In this document: piece after piece, positions 1 to 9,410 of the stretch
Position numbering within the stretch: the first letter of the stretch is position 1
Layout of the letters: every line of letters begins with the position of its first letter
Source: Phyto melanocephala
Lineage: Eukaryota > Arthropoda > Insecta > Diptera > Rhinophoridae
NCBI GenBank assembly: GCA_941918925.1
Contig: OW799233.1
Location: 6,378,001-6,442,000 of the forward strand
Length of the DNA stretch: 64,000 nucleotides
Direction of reading: 5' to 3'
Program-made: the position numbers and the translations under genes
Notes under the pieces: generated by a model
What the model saw: the letters and a program-made list of their open reading frames with translations, nothing else
What the model was told of the DNA's origin: nothing
The model's database searches: none

Positions 1-625
1 ATTAGCGTAGTAATATTACACTCTAGAAATCGTGTGTGCTTTTTGGTCACCTTATACATATCGCAAAACCGGCATGTCACTACATTAATTTTAATAAAAT
101 AGTTTATGAGATTCTCAGGTCCTTCTTATCCGGGGAGAGAAATCCCCTTGATTTGTTCCTCGAAAGAAACAAAAACCTCTTAATCTTACGATGACCCTGA
201 GCTATTTGCTAGCAAGAAGTAAACTTAGCTTCGAAAAGGATGGATACTTCATCCTTAAAATAATATAAAAGTGCACCTTAAAAAGGGTGCGGGCAAATCG
301 TTAGACGGTCCATCCCATATTATGCAAGACGGTTGATACGTTCATTAGTAACATGACGCTCATGACCCATAATCCGAATCAGAGTAACACAGTTGTTAAT
401 GCTAAGACGGTGGAGGACCTAGATACATTCCAGAACAAACGCCAAGATAACATTACAAGCCATAATCGCCTTTGAAGCTGCTTTGCCCTCCGAGAGGATG
501 TAAATGCGGGCATTCCCTACATTCTATCTCAAAGATTCATAGGCACTGATACAAATGGCATAAATTTCAGCTTGAAATATCGGAGAGCATGAATCACATA
601 AATACATGACTCGATAATGACACTT
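1..625 (-). pseudogene. Non-LTR retrotransposon RNase H/C-terminal relic
   Basis: Read on the minus strand from about 620 downward, a broken frame gives fragments SIFQAEIYAI, GNARIYILSEGKAASKA and VTLIRIMGHERHVTNERINRLA-like text. These match the order of the RNase H domain of I/R1/jockey-type non-LTR retrotransposons: the QAE glutamate block, the 'ILSDSQAA' block and the 'WVPGHxGxxGNExAD' block. Below about 290 the match weakens but KKDLRIS is followed by text resembling the post-RNase H region. Stops interrupt the frame and key acidic residues are lost (E-G instead of D-S in the second block), so no enzyme can be made. The copy may continue past the left edge of the window. The stretch is less AT-rich than the DNA after it. 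Seen: motif order and stops; family placement is inference by pattern. Confidence 0.55.
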
Positions 626-2235
626 TCTAGGCAGCAGAACTCATTTAAATTTTTTTTAAATTCTAACAAGTGGGACAGTTAGTGTGGTATGTCAGTACCT
701 TCATTCTGTTTTTGCAGTTTTTGCTGTTGTTGGTTTTTACCGTGATAATATTTGTATTAATTTCCAAGCGATCAATTTTAATATGTTAGCCCGAAAGCTT
801 TTAAATTGCATTAACATGTAATTTATGTAAATGATTTAGAATTTTATCAAAAACCAAAAGTAATTATTTAAGGGGATTTAAAACAGACTTAATTTATTTT
901 ACAACTTAAAACAATATCGATATTTCTGGTAGAAAAATAAAACATTTTATCTCAATTAAATAATGATGAATCTCATACTTTTGTAAAAATATTTCTCCTT
1001 AACAAGCCTCTAGTTAACGACACTGTGCAAAAAAGATTTAATAAAAATGTTTGAATTCGTTAAAAAAAATAAAGGGAATTTATGAAATGAACTGCACTAC
1101 ATGTGTTTGCTTGATATACACAGGTAAGTACAATACAAATGGCCATTATTCAATGTTAATAGTAGTGAATAAGTTAGAACACAGTCCTGTATAATACAAT
1201 TGATGAGAACTAACATGTGTATGAATAATTAGGCCACCCCAAAGAAACCAATCGAATATTTTCGCCCAAAGATCCAATATTTTAAAGCGCATCAACATCT
1301 TAAGTCAGCTTAAATATGTCGGCCAGTAGTATTCCTATTTCCAAAACAAAAAAGAACTATTTTTCGTTTTAATTATGGTGGAGTTACCCTAGTGTTCATG
1401 CCTTGATATTATGTGTGTCTAGGATGTATTTCAATATCTGCACCTATTACCGTTTCTATTTTGTTATGGTAAGTGAGATCTTCCGGATGTTAGAATTTGT
1501 CATGTCGTTTATTTATACACTCGATGAGATATTCAGTTTGCTTTTTTTTGCGATGCTTTTATTTTTTTTATTTCGCATTTTTTTAACTTTTAGAGACCAG
1601 GCAGCAAAAACAGAAGTCATGAAATAAAAACAAGTTGAAAAAAACGTAAAACTGAATAGAAATTGAAGTGGCATTGGAGTGTATATGGGTGGCTGTGATG
1701 TGACCTAATTTTTATTTCTGGCTCTCTAACTGGGCTTTAGTTTACACACAGAAGACAGCATTTACAAAAGGTTATGTTGGCAGCAGTAATTTTTATTATT
1801 TTATTTTAGTGTAATGTAGTGTAGTTAACATAAAAATGATTGCACATGAAACTTAAATTTTATTTTTGTTAAGTTCAAAAATCTAATACATACAAATAGA
1901 TGAAATTAAATATTCACTTAAATTTCTTAACAAACTACTGCTTATTTAATTATGTATGCATGTAAAATATATACCAGACTCACAGACATCCATGCATAGT
2001 TGAGAATACAACAAAACTTCGATATAACGAATTATATTAAATGAGGGAGGCACAATAAAAATCGTGTCAAAATTTAATTTTGAATAGAAATGGAAATCGC
2101 TACAGGGAGATGATTACAAGCTTTTCGTAGCGAAAAATTTATGATTTAGACGTAGGGAATATGGTTGCAAAAGGTTAGTGCCACTTGCCACACGTTAAGA
2201 GAAAAATGGTATTTGAAAAATCGCATTATCTACAG
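626..2235. other. AT-rich DNA, no feature recognised
   Basis: No frame with convincing codon use, no long inverted repeat and no RNA gene signal was seen. A 74-codon frame at 1403-1627 is T-rich and hydrophobic by composition only. Confidence 0.5.
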
Positions 2236-2455
2236 TAGAGGACAAGTAAACTGGCCACTAAGATCGTCGCCTTAGACTCTTTATTGTGTCCAAAAAATAG
2301 TTTAAAAAGAGCTTGAAAAGCTTAAAACAACATTGTTGAGCTGATGTCAACCAACGGTTTAATGTGAAGTGTGATTGCGAATTTTGGCAAAATATTGAAA
2401 AGCTGCCTTGCCAGTACGGATGTTCACCTGACCGATATAATATTTCATTTTTTAC
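2236..2455 (+). pseudogene. Rosa-type (DD41D-like) mariner transposase C-terminal relic
   Basis: Plus-strand translation gives RGQVNWPLRSS near 2236-2268, which corresponds to the conserved 'GPVNWPxRSCDLTPLDYFLWG' block before and around the last catalytic Asp in the better copy at 45387-46260. Near 2371-2455 another frame gives FGKILKSCLASTDVHLTDIIF, which matches that family's C-terminal 'RGxHxxDIIFx' end. The catalytic D and the FLWG part are replaced by unrelated codons, and frameshifts separate the two matches, so this is a dead remnant. Terminal inverted repeats were not found. The flanking 1990-2235 may hold more decayed sequence of the same copy. Confidence 0.55.
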
Positions 2456-2479
2456 GCGGAACCCAGTTTACACCTATTT

Positions 2480-3001
2480 GGACACCTTTTTTAAACTATT
2501 TAAAAATGCTCTTAAAATGTTCTTATTTATTATATTATTTAAAAATAAGAATTGTTTATGAAAATAGTTTAAAGTAAAGGAAAACTTTTTATTTTAATGC
2601 TTTTCCTAAAAACTATATTGTTTTTATAAACCACTTAGGCCTATGTAGGGGTTAATATAAGACTTAGTTAGATGACATGTGTGTTGATAGAAGTCAATAG
2701 GAAAAAGTGGTTTCTAAAATCATTTTCAAAAAAATCGCCTCAATGACGCTTTAAACCATTATGCGCATTAGAAAGTCACTTTTATGGATTCAATGGTCCA
2801 TATGCAACAGCTTATTTTGCTTATATAACAACTAAATTAGAATGAGTAAAATCGCTCAATAAAACGTTGCTTGAAAAGTCAATACTGAAAACTTGGCGTT
2901 TTAGTAACAATTAAGCAATTTTTACCCGTTATTCGGATGTTGAACAATCCATATTCGTAAATGGAAAACCTTAAATACCTCATTGCCACACTGGCGGTTG
3001 G
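2480..3001. other. AT-rich DNA, no feature recognised
   Basis: Nothing specific is seen between the rosa relic and the piggyBac-like element. Confidence 0.45.
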
Positions 3002-3194
3002 TACGGTCAATAACCGGGTACCCGGGTAACTTTTTCAACTTAAAAGTGCTCGCAATTATTTCACAATAAAAATATGGCGATCAAACTTCAAATCGTCATT
3101 ATTAAGGACTTGAAAAACATTATAAAAGAAAAAAATATATATATATATAGCCAGATCTTTGCTTAAAATCGTTTTACATTTGACACCTACGCGA

Positions 3195-3223
3195 GTCAAT
3201 GACCGGGTACCGTGGTACCCCTT
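3195..3223. repeat. Inner inverted repeat of piggyBac-like element, left
   Basis: 29 bp pairing with 5614-5642 at 27 of 29 positions. It is rich in G and C (two GGTACC-type palindromes) in very AT-rich surroundings, a likely transposase-binding site by analogy with the subterminal repeats of piggyBac. Confidence 0.8.
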
Positions 3224-3392
3224 CAAGTTTTAATTTGTTTTTCATTACAACTTACTACATTTATTTTGTTTTTGATTAAAAATGCATTAAAATTTTTTTT
3301 CAACGACTTTTTATTTCAATAAACATTTACTTACATACATAACTATATGTATACATAAATATTTAATAATATACATACATATGTAAAGGCAC

Positions 3393-5240
3393 TTATGTGC
3401 ACTCAAAACATTTTGAAATAGTATTGGTGTGTTGGTCGCATATAGGCTTATGACAAAAGTTGCATGCTTTTCTGGTTTTTCTTCTTCTTTTTTCTGGTAG
3501 CGCAAGGCACAAAAAACAAGAACCCACCATAGGCTTTCTTCCAGGAGTTCGGCTACAGATCGATGCTTGTTCACATGTTATATTTGTCGCTATCGGTTTA
3601 CCTAAATAGCATTCAATAGCAGATCGTGATGAAAAGTGGCGAGTAATTTGGTTATTTACAGCTCGTTCTTTAATGAGTGGCATACAAAGCTCCTCGCTGA
3701 GTCCCTGCAAAAAGCATTTCCTCTGCGTATTTTTCAATGGTATATTGCTATTGTTTTCAAAATATATAATATATGCAGAAAACGCACTGATATCTATCAT
3801 GTTATAAAAGAGTGACAAAGGCCACCTTTTTGTTTGCCGCTGTGTTGTATATTGGCCCAGCATTTGGTCCATGACATCCACTCCACCTTTTGTTTGGTTA
3901 TAAAATGTGATAATATCTGGTTTTCCATTACTACCAACGCTGTCGTTATCATGCATTGTAGATAACACAACAACAGAATTTGATTTTCTTTGCGCATATG
4001 AACACAAAGTAACGTTTTCTCGAAAGGCAAATATGGAGGATCCAATGGGTTGTTTTTTATCCTTCATTATATCAGGAATGTAAGGCTTATTTTTACGCAG
4101 TGTTCCCACCATAGTTAATTTGTTCGAAAGTAAATGTTTCGCTAAATCAAGAGTGGTAAAAAAATTATCCATTGTGATGTTACGCCCACTTCCATGGAAA
4201 GGACCTGTTAAATCCTTAACCACTCTTTCTCCTTGTCGTATCTCACGACCTATTGGTGATTTTCCGGTATATAGTTGCCCTTCGAGCGGATAGGAGTTTT
4301 TTGCATCACAAATCCACCAAACTTTAATCCCATATTTAGCTGGCTTCGAGGGTATGTATTGTGTGAACTTCGTTCTACCGCGGTATGGAAAGAGCTGTTC
4401 ATCGATTGTTAGATATTCACTGGGTTTATAATATGCCGAAAGATTTGCGTTGAGCATTATCCATATATCACGGATTGGTGCGGCTTTATCCGTAAGTATT
4501 CTTTCAGCTCTGGTGTTTGCATCGTCAAATCGTATAAAACGTAGTATTGACCAGAATCTGTTAATGCCCATTGTTGCTCGGTATAGAGGATAAGATGTGA
4601 CGGCCCATAAATCTTTCGTATTATCATTACATGAATGATTTGCACCTGTCATTATTAAAATGCCAATAAATGCATACATTTCATTTACTGTTACATCTTT
4701 CCAACTAAGCGGTGGTTTTGTTGGGTTAGTTTCATTATAGGCTGCATAAGTGCTTTGTGCCTTTTTGTTTGTGTGACGCACTATTATGTCCACCATTTCT
4801 ATGCTCAAGTAGGATTTAAAAGTTTGACCTTTTGACAGCATCTCTGTTGATCGTGCAGGCCCACAACGTTGACGTAGAATATTAAAACTTCTAGTTTGAT
4901 GGGACGACGAATTGTGATTTTGCCACTCAGTTCCATCACGAGAAACATACCTTTCGTTCGCGTCACTGACATTAACTGCATTGTCTTCTTCATCACTTTC
5001 ATCTGAAGACTCATCGCAAATATCAGCATTAGGTAGATTAATAGTCGCATCATCTCCTGGGACATCTTCAGCATCGGACATTTCTACATTTCCATTATAT
5101 GGAGTTTCTTCGTCTTCTCTGTCAGACAACTGTTCATCCTCAACGATATCGTCAAAAATAGATGAGATATATTTGGCTTTTTCTTCGTCTGATAGATGTC
5201 TGTACTGTCTTTTCGATAGAAACTCAATTTTATGCGACAT
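3393..5240 (-). CDS. piggyBac-family transposase, 615 aa, intact frame
   Basis: The product would excise and insert the surrounding element at TTAA sites in the nucleus. The N-terminal 100 residues are acidic and Ser-rich, as usual in this family. The DDE_Tnp_1_7-type core follows. Conserved acidic positions lie in YLTIDEQLFPYRGR (D280), RNITMDNFFTT (D358) and KGGVDVMDQM (D455, with D458 beside it), in the order and spacing of the piggyBac catalytic triad. The C-terminus (about 570-614) is a Cys/His-rich zinc-binding tail with CFLC, CNFC, CDQH and CFEC. Length fits the family (about 550-650 aa). The ATG at 5238-5240 begins MSHKIEFLSKRQYRHLSDEE, and no upstream in-frame start is obvious. An AATAAA lies within about 90 bp after the stop. 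No stop or frameshift is present, unlike every other transposase in the window, which suggests a young copy or a conserved, domesticated one; the surrounding inverted repeats favour the former. Confidence 0.93.
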   Translation of the reverse strand: MSHKIEFLSKRQYRHLSDEEKAKYISSIFDDIVEDEQLSDREDEETPYNGNVEMSDAEDVPGDDATINLPNADICDESSDESDEEDNAVNVSDANERYVSRDGTEWQNHNSSSHQTRSFNILRQRCGPARSTEMLSKGQTFKSYLSIEMVDIIVRHTNKKAQSTYAAYNETNPTKPPLSWKDVTVNEMYAFIGILIMTGANHSCNDNTKDLWAVTSYPLYRATMGINRFWSILRFIRFDDANTRAERILTDKAAPIRDIWIMLNANLSAYYKPSEYLTIDEQLFPYRGRTKFTQYIPSKPAKYGIKVWWICDAKNSYPLEGQLYTGKSPIGREIRQGERVVKDLTGPFHGSGRNITMDNFFTTLDLAKHLLSNKLTMVGTLRKNKPYIPDIMKDKKQPIGSSIFAFRENVTLCSYAQRKSNSVVVLSTMHDNDSVGSNGKPDIITFYNQTKGGVDVMDQMLGQYTTQRQTKRWPLSLFYNMIDISAFSAYIIYFENNSNIPLKNTQRKCFLQGLSEELCMPLIKERAVNNQITRHFSSRSAIECYLGKPIATNITCEQASICSRTPGRKPMVGSCFLCLALPEKRRRKTRKACNFCHKPICDQHTNTISKCFECT

Positions 5241-5613
5241 TCTTACTTAATTTTAAATTTCAATTCCAGAAGTGCTATAAAATATTTATCTTAAACGTTT
5301 TCAATTATTTCTTTATTTTACTTTCAAAGACAGTACCGCTACTTCAACATGAATATGTAAGAGCAACAACTAAATGCTTATAAATAGAATTAAAACAAAA
5401 CAAAAATGTTTAAATAAGTACCGTTATCAAAGTAGACTAAAAAGATGCGTTTTTATAGTTTCAAGAGGCTTAGCGACAGAAGAAAAAGGAAAACGTAGCG
5501 ATTTAATATACGTATTTTTGTATACGTAAATTTTTCAATATCCTTTTTTGCAATACTATCCATATGTAATTGAAATTAAAAGTAATTCTAATATAAAAGT
5601 GTGAAAATCTACA

Positions 5614-5642
5614 AAGGGGTACCGGGGTACCCGGTCATTGAC
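5614..5642. repeat. Inner inverted repeat of piggyBac-like element, right
   Basis: Partner of 3195-3223. The distance to the outer end differs on the two sides (about 180 bp left, about 17 bp right), so the ends are asymmetric, as in piggyBac itself. Confidence 0.8.
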
Positions 5643-5763
5643 TAACGTATAATTTTTTGGTTATTGACCGTAGGGTTAATGGATAACGCTTTAGATGTTT
5701 ATAAAACTGCATTGCAATCTTTATATACTGGGAAATTGCTTATTTCCAAATACACGAGTGCTC

Positions 5764-7600
5764 TTTTTTTTTTTTTTTTATTGATTTATTAACAAAAATA
5801 ATATAAGTTAATTCAGATAAACAATTTGTTAGCCTCAGCGTCTTAAGACATTATTGAGGCGAGTTGGCGTAATTATAATAAAATTATGTATAATCACAAT
5901 AAATTTATATGTATAATAAATTAAATAAAATATTTTAGTTATTAACTACTATTTTAAAAGTAATGTTAGTAAATCAAATATACGTGTATATGTATATAAT
6001 ATATGAATAAAATTTAATATTACATTAAAGGCATTTTTAAATTATTTAATAAAAACGTTTTAAGATTGGATTTAAATGTTGAAATTACATTAATATCTTT
6101 TAGACTTTGCGGTAAATTATTATATTCCACACAACCAAAATGTTCAATTCTTTGTTTAGTTGTTTCAAGTCTTCATCTTGCGATTCTCAAATTTGAGCTG
6201 TTTCTGGTACTAATAGCTGTTTGATTACTCATGAAAGTTATTGTATTATGCCCAATGTTGTGCAACGATTTAAAAACGAAAAGAAGTAATTGCCTTTTAT
6301 ACATCCCTTTTATAGGTAAAATATTTTTGGCAACATCTTGATATAAATTCAACGTAGGGTGCCTAAGAGGTAGACAAAAAACTGTTTTTAGCGCTTTATT
6401 TTGAGTTCTTTGTAGAGTTTTTAGTTCCAAACTATTTTTATATGCATATACTGAAACCAAATAATTTAAGTGGCTTTGAATTAAAGCTTCATAAAGAATC
6501 AGTTTTGTTTTCCCATCAAATTTGTATTTAAAATTGTATAAAAGCCCTATTACGGGAGATATTTTAGATTTAATTTCCTGAATATGTAAATTCCAGGATA
6601 AAGTGCTCTGCAAGGACATACCCAAATATTTTACTGTATAACTTTCAAAAATTTCCTTTCCATCAACGAAAATACTAAATTTATCTGAGTTTTTATTTAA
6701 ATGTGGTTTAAATCTGATAATCTTGGTTTTAGATGAATTCAGGATTAATTTGTTTAATCGTATATATTCCAAAATTAACGCAGCGTCTCTTTCCATGTAC
6801 GTTTTTAATACAGTCTCAAATTTGTAAGGATAAAATAGGGATATGTCATCAGCATACATAAAAACTTTCCCAGAGAGTCCAAGATTATTGATATCATTTA
6901 TATAAATGGCAAATAAAAGTGGGCCCAATACACTACCTTGCGGTACACCATGTTTAACCGTTCCAAGAAAACTCTTACTATTATTTAATTCAACATATTG
7001 CTTTCGGGTTTTCAAGTAACTTTTAAACAGATTTAGGTCGCTGCCACCAACTCCATAGTATTGAAGCTTTTCAAACAATATCTCATGATCCACTAGATCA
7101 AATGCTTTTGAGAGATCATAAAAGATTCCAGCGACACCATTATATCTTTCATCCAAACCACGAGATATAAAATTTACAACATTTACCACAGAATTTTCAG
7201 TACCACTACCCTTACTAAATCCATATTGACAATCATAAATTAAATTATTATTTTCAAGGTAAGTAAATAGTAAGCTGTTGGTGAATAATTTTCTCAAAAA
7301 TTTTATCTATTATAGGTATGAGCGCAATAGGTCTATACATCTCTTCTTTGTTTGCATTTACAATTTTTGGTATTGGAACAATCTTAGATATTTTCAAAAT
7401 ATTTGGATATTTCGACAACAAAATAATATTATTAAATATATTTACTAAATATGGCGTGATTTCATAATTCAATTTAATTAATGTACTTGCCGATATGCTA
7501 TCATGACCAGGGGATTTATTATTGGATAGATTAAGTATGATTTGCGTGATTTCATCATTCGTCGTATTTCTAAAATTTAGAGTTTGATTGTAGTATCTTA
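5764..7600 (-). mobile_element. 5'-truncated non-LTR retrotransposon
   Basis: The element reads on the minus strand. Its 3' end is marked by an AATAAA-like sequence running into an A-tract (seen as T's at 5764-5780), and its 5' end stops inside the reverse transcriptase near 7590-7600. No endonuclease or gag-like frame is present. This is the usual outcome of incomplete target-primed reverse transcription. About 390 bp of untranslated 3' sequence lies between the last codon and the A-tract. A clear target-site duplication was not identified. Confidence 0.8.
6173..7592 (-). pseudogene. Non-LTR reverse transcriptase (CR1/jockey-type), one frameshift
   Basis: The frame is readable from about 7592 (fragment TNDEITQIILNLSNNKSPG, then HDSISASTLIKLNYEI) through EEMYRPIALIPIIDKIFEKI, which is RT motif 1-2. 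It shifts by one base near 7257-7270 and continues for 374 codons to 6173. In the second part, FYDLSKAFD is motif A, HGVPQGSVLGPLLFAIYIND is motif B and FMYADDISLF is motif C with the YADD active site at residues 148-151. The thumb region follows, with VKYLGMSL and NKALKTVF. The text resembles the CR1/Daphne/Rex-like part of the jockey superfamily; clade is inference. Only the single frameshift and the 5' truncation prevent reading, so the copy is not very old. Confidence 0.85.
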
Positions 7601-9271
7601 GAGTGCAGAGTCCATTACACGAATCACGAATCTTCTATAGTCATTTATAACACTGTGGGCCCAAGATGTAATTAGACTTGTTATTTTTTTAAGGTATTTG
7701 TGCTTCCTGGTCGGTAGAGCAGTAAATAAATTCAGTGTCCATTAAATCATCCATTCTATGGAGTTATAAAACTCCATATTAAAACTAAAAAAAAAAAAAT
7801 AACATTTAAAGCAATTAAAATTAATTTCACTTACAAATAGAAATAATATTGGCGCGTATTTGTTGTCTTTAATTGCTCTACAAGAACACAATAAATATTA
7901 AAATACATTTGATATTTATATTGGTGCATGGTTGCCACTCAAGAATTCACATAACTGCTGTACCAGGGTTTCATTTTATTTGGCCAAATAATAACAATAT
8001 TATTGTAAGTTGCCGTATTAGCCAATAGATTGTGAAATTACAGAATTGGCATATAAAGCAGGCCGATAGTTGGTGCACTACAACATTCATATGATCCCGT
8101 CTTAAGAGGAGCAATTATTACTGCTTGTCTGCCTTCTTTTCATATCTGCTGTATTAAATATCTCTAATTTATTTGTTATGTTCCGCATTTTTCTGATGTT
8201 TGTCGCTTAACGATAATAATAATAATAGAATAAATAAAAGAATAACTTTATTTAAACAAAATTAATATTATATGTTTTGCCGGGCCTTAATTGCATGTTG
8301 TAATTTTTACATACAACGAAAGTTAAAAATTGTCACATATTTAAACTTGTCTCACACTCTCATACATTTTTGATTTTACATATAAATACTTTGTTACCAT
8401 CACTCTTCACTGAGTTTGTACTTAATTTTTGTATATATGTGTGTGTGTGTGTGTGTGTGTATTGTATTTGGTTCGTACTTCTGTATTGTGTACTTGAGCT
8501 CATAATGGTATATGTTTTAAGTGTTTACTTATTGCGTGAGTATATTTGTGTATCAATACCTTGATTGATTAAATATAATACGAAGGACAATAATGAGTTA
8601 GACTGGACTAGAAAAACTTGTAACAAAAATTTGAAAAAAATGCAAAAAATTATTTTTTTTTTAAATTTCCTCTAAAACCAAACATGTTGAAAATTTTATA
8701 AATTTTATTAATTTAGCAAAATCATTTATGAAAAAGTGTCTGGTCTTAAGAGGATCCCGTTTTTTACTTTTATTTTATTTACTGTAGCGTTTGGCTTAAA
8801 TATTTGCCTCCCAAATATTTAAAAAAAATTAGCTTGTAGACATACAAAATTAATTTATTTTAAGACTTTGCAAAAAAAGAAAAAAAATTAAGCTTTTTCC
8901 ACCCCCAGAAAAATTTGTAGGATTGTGTGTTGGCTAGAACTCAGGGCGTTTTATTAGAAAGCATTTGCTTGTAAACGATTGTATTTTCAGGGCTATTGAG
9001 GGTGTGTCATACTTCGCTGTCATATTATAAAATTGATCTTACGCATATGTTTTTCCTTTGTTACTTGAAATTATATTTTGTGTGAAAAAAATCTTAACGC
9101 TGATCTTGCTTTGCTCAACACATTAAACACTTTGTGATTTCTTATTTCGTCTGCTGATATTATGCAATAAAATTGACCAAATGAGTTCATTTGGTTAGGC
9201 TGATAGTTAAGTACAATTTTCATGCAGATTGAATACATATTTCTTTCATCCGGTTCCACTTTCTTTTCCAG
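7601..9271. other. AT-rich DNA with a (GT)n microsatellite
   Basis: No coding or structural feature seen apart from a (GT)n tract at 8438-8461. Confidence 0.5.
8438..8461. repeat. (GT)12 microsatellite
   Basis: Uninterrupted GT dinucleotide run following TATATAT. Confidence 0.95.
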
Positions 9272-9410
9272 TTGGGTTAATTATTCATGTCGCGTTGTTC
9301 CTAAGATATGAGACCGATATGGTCTGCTCAGTGCAGTTCTACAAGATGGTTAAGGATGCTCAATACTATTGGTGCTTGATGCTTGTGATTTTCTCAAATT
9401 TTCCAATTGC
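9272..9410 (+). CDS. Candidate internal host exon, membrane-protein-like
   Basis: A 139-bp open stretch is bounded by a strong acceptor (pyrimidine-rich CACTTTCTTTTCCAG ending at 9271) and a strong donor (GTGAGT from 9411). It reads without stops as GLIIHVALFLRYETDMVCSV continuing QFYKMVKDAQYYWCLMLVIF and SNFPIA. Codon use is more balanced and less AT-rich than in neighbouring random frames. The two hydrophobic blocks (about residues 1-11 and 32-46) separated by a polar loop suggest a multi-pass membrane protein. The 'TD...YYW' spacing is weakly reminiscent of XK-related proteins, but I cannot name it. The exon begins with two bases of a codon and ends with two, so it would be an internal exon. 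No partner exon was found, so it may instead be a chance frame or a remnant. Confidence 0.4.

Larger units (their letters stand above)
3002..5675 (-). mobile_element. piggyBac-like DNA transposon, nearly complete
   Basis: About 2.67 kb. Both ends share a perfect 14-bp terminal inverted repeat: TACGGTCAATAACC at 3002-3015 and its reverse complement at 5659-5672. The right end continues as GGG followed by TTAA (5673-5679), the classic piggyBac terminus plus target site. On the left the expected TTAA-CCC is replaced by GGTTGG, so that end has mutated or been lost. A second, inner inverted repeat of 29 bp (3195-3223 versus 5614-5642, 27 of 29 matching) sits inside, and it shares the core GTCAATRACCGGGTACC with the outer repeat. 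The element encodes one uninterrupted transposase on the minus strand. Confidence 0.88.

Noticed and set aside
1403..1627. 74-codon membrane-protein-like frame
   Set aside because: Hydrophobicity follows from T-rich composition; no splice sites or conserved pattern.
5740..7640. Target-site duplication of the non-LTR copy (TACACGA at both sides)
   Set aside because: The repeats are not at equivalent distances from the inferred ends and are too short to trust.
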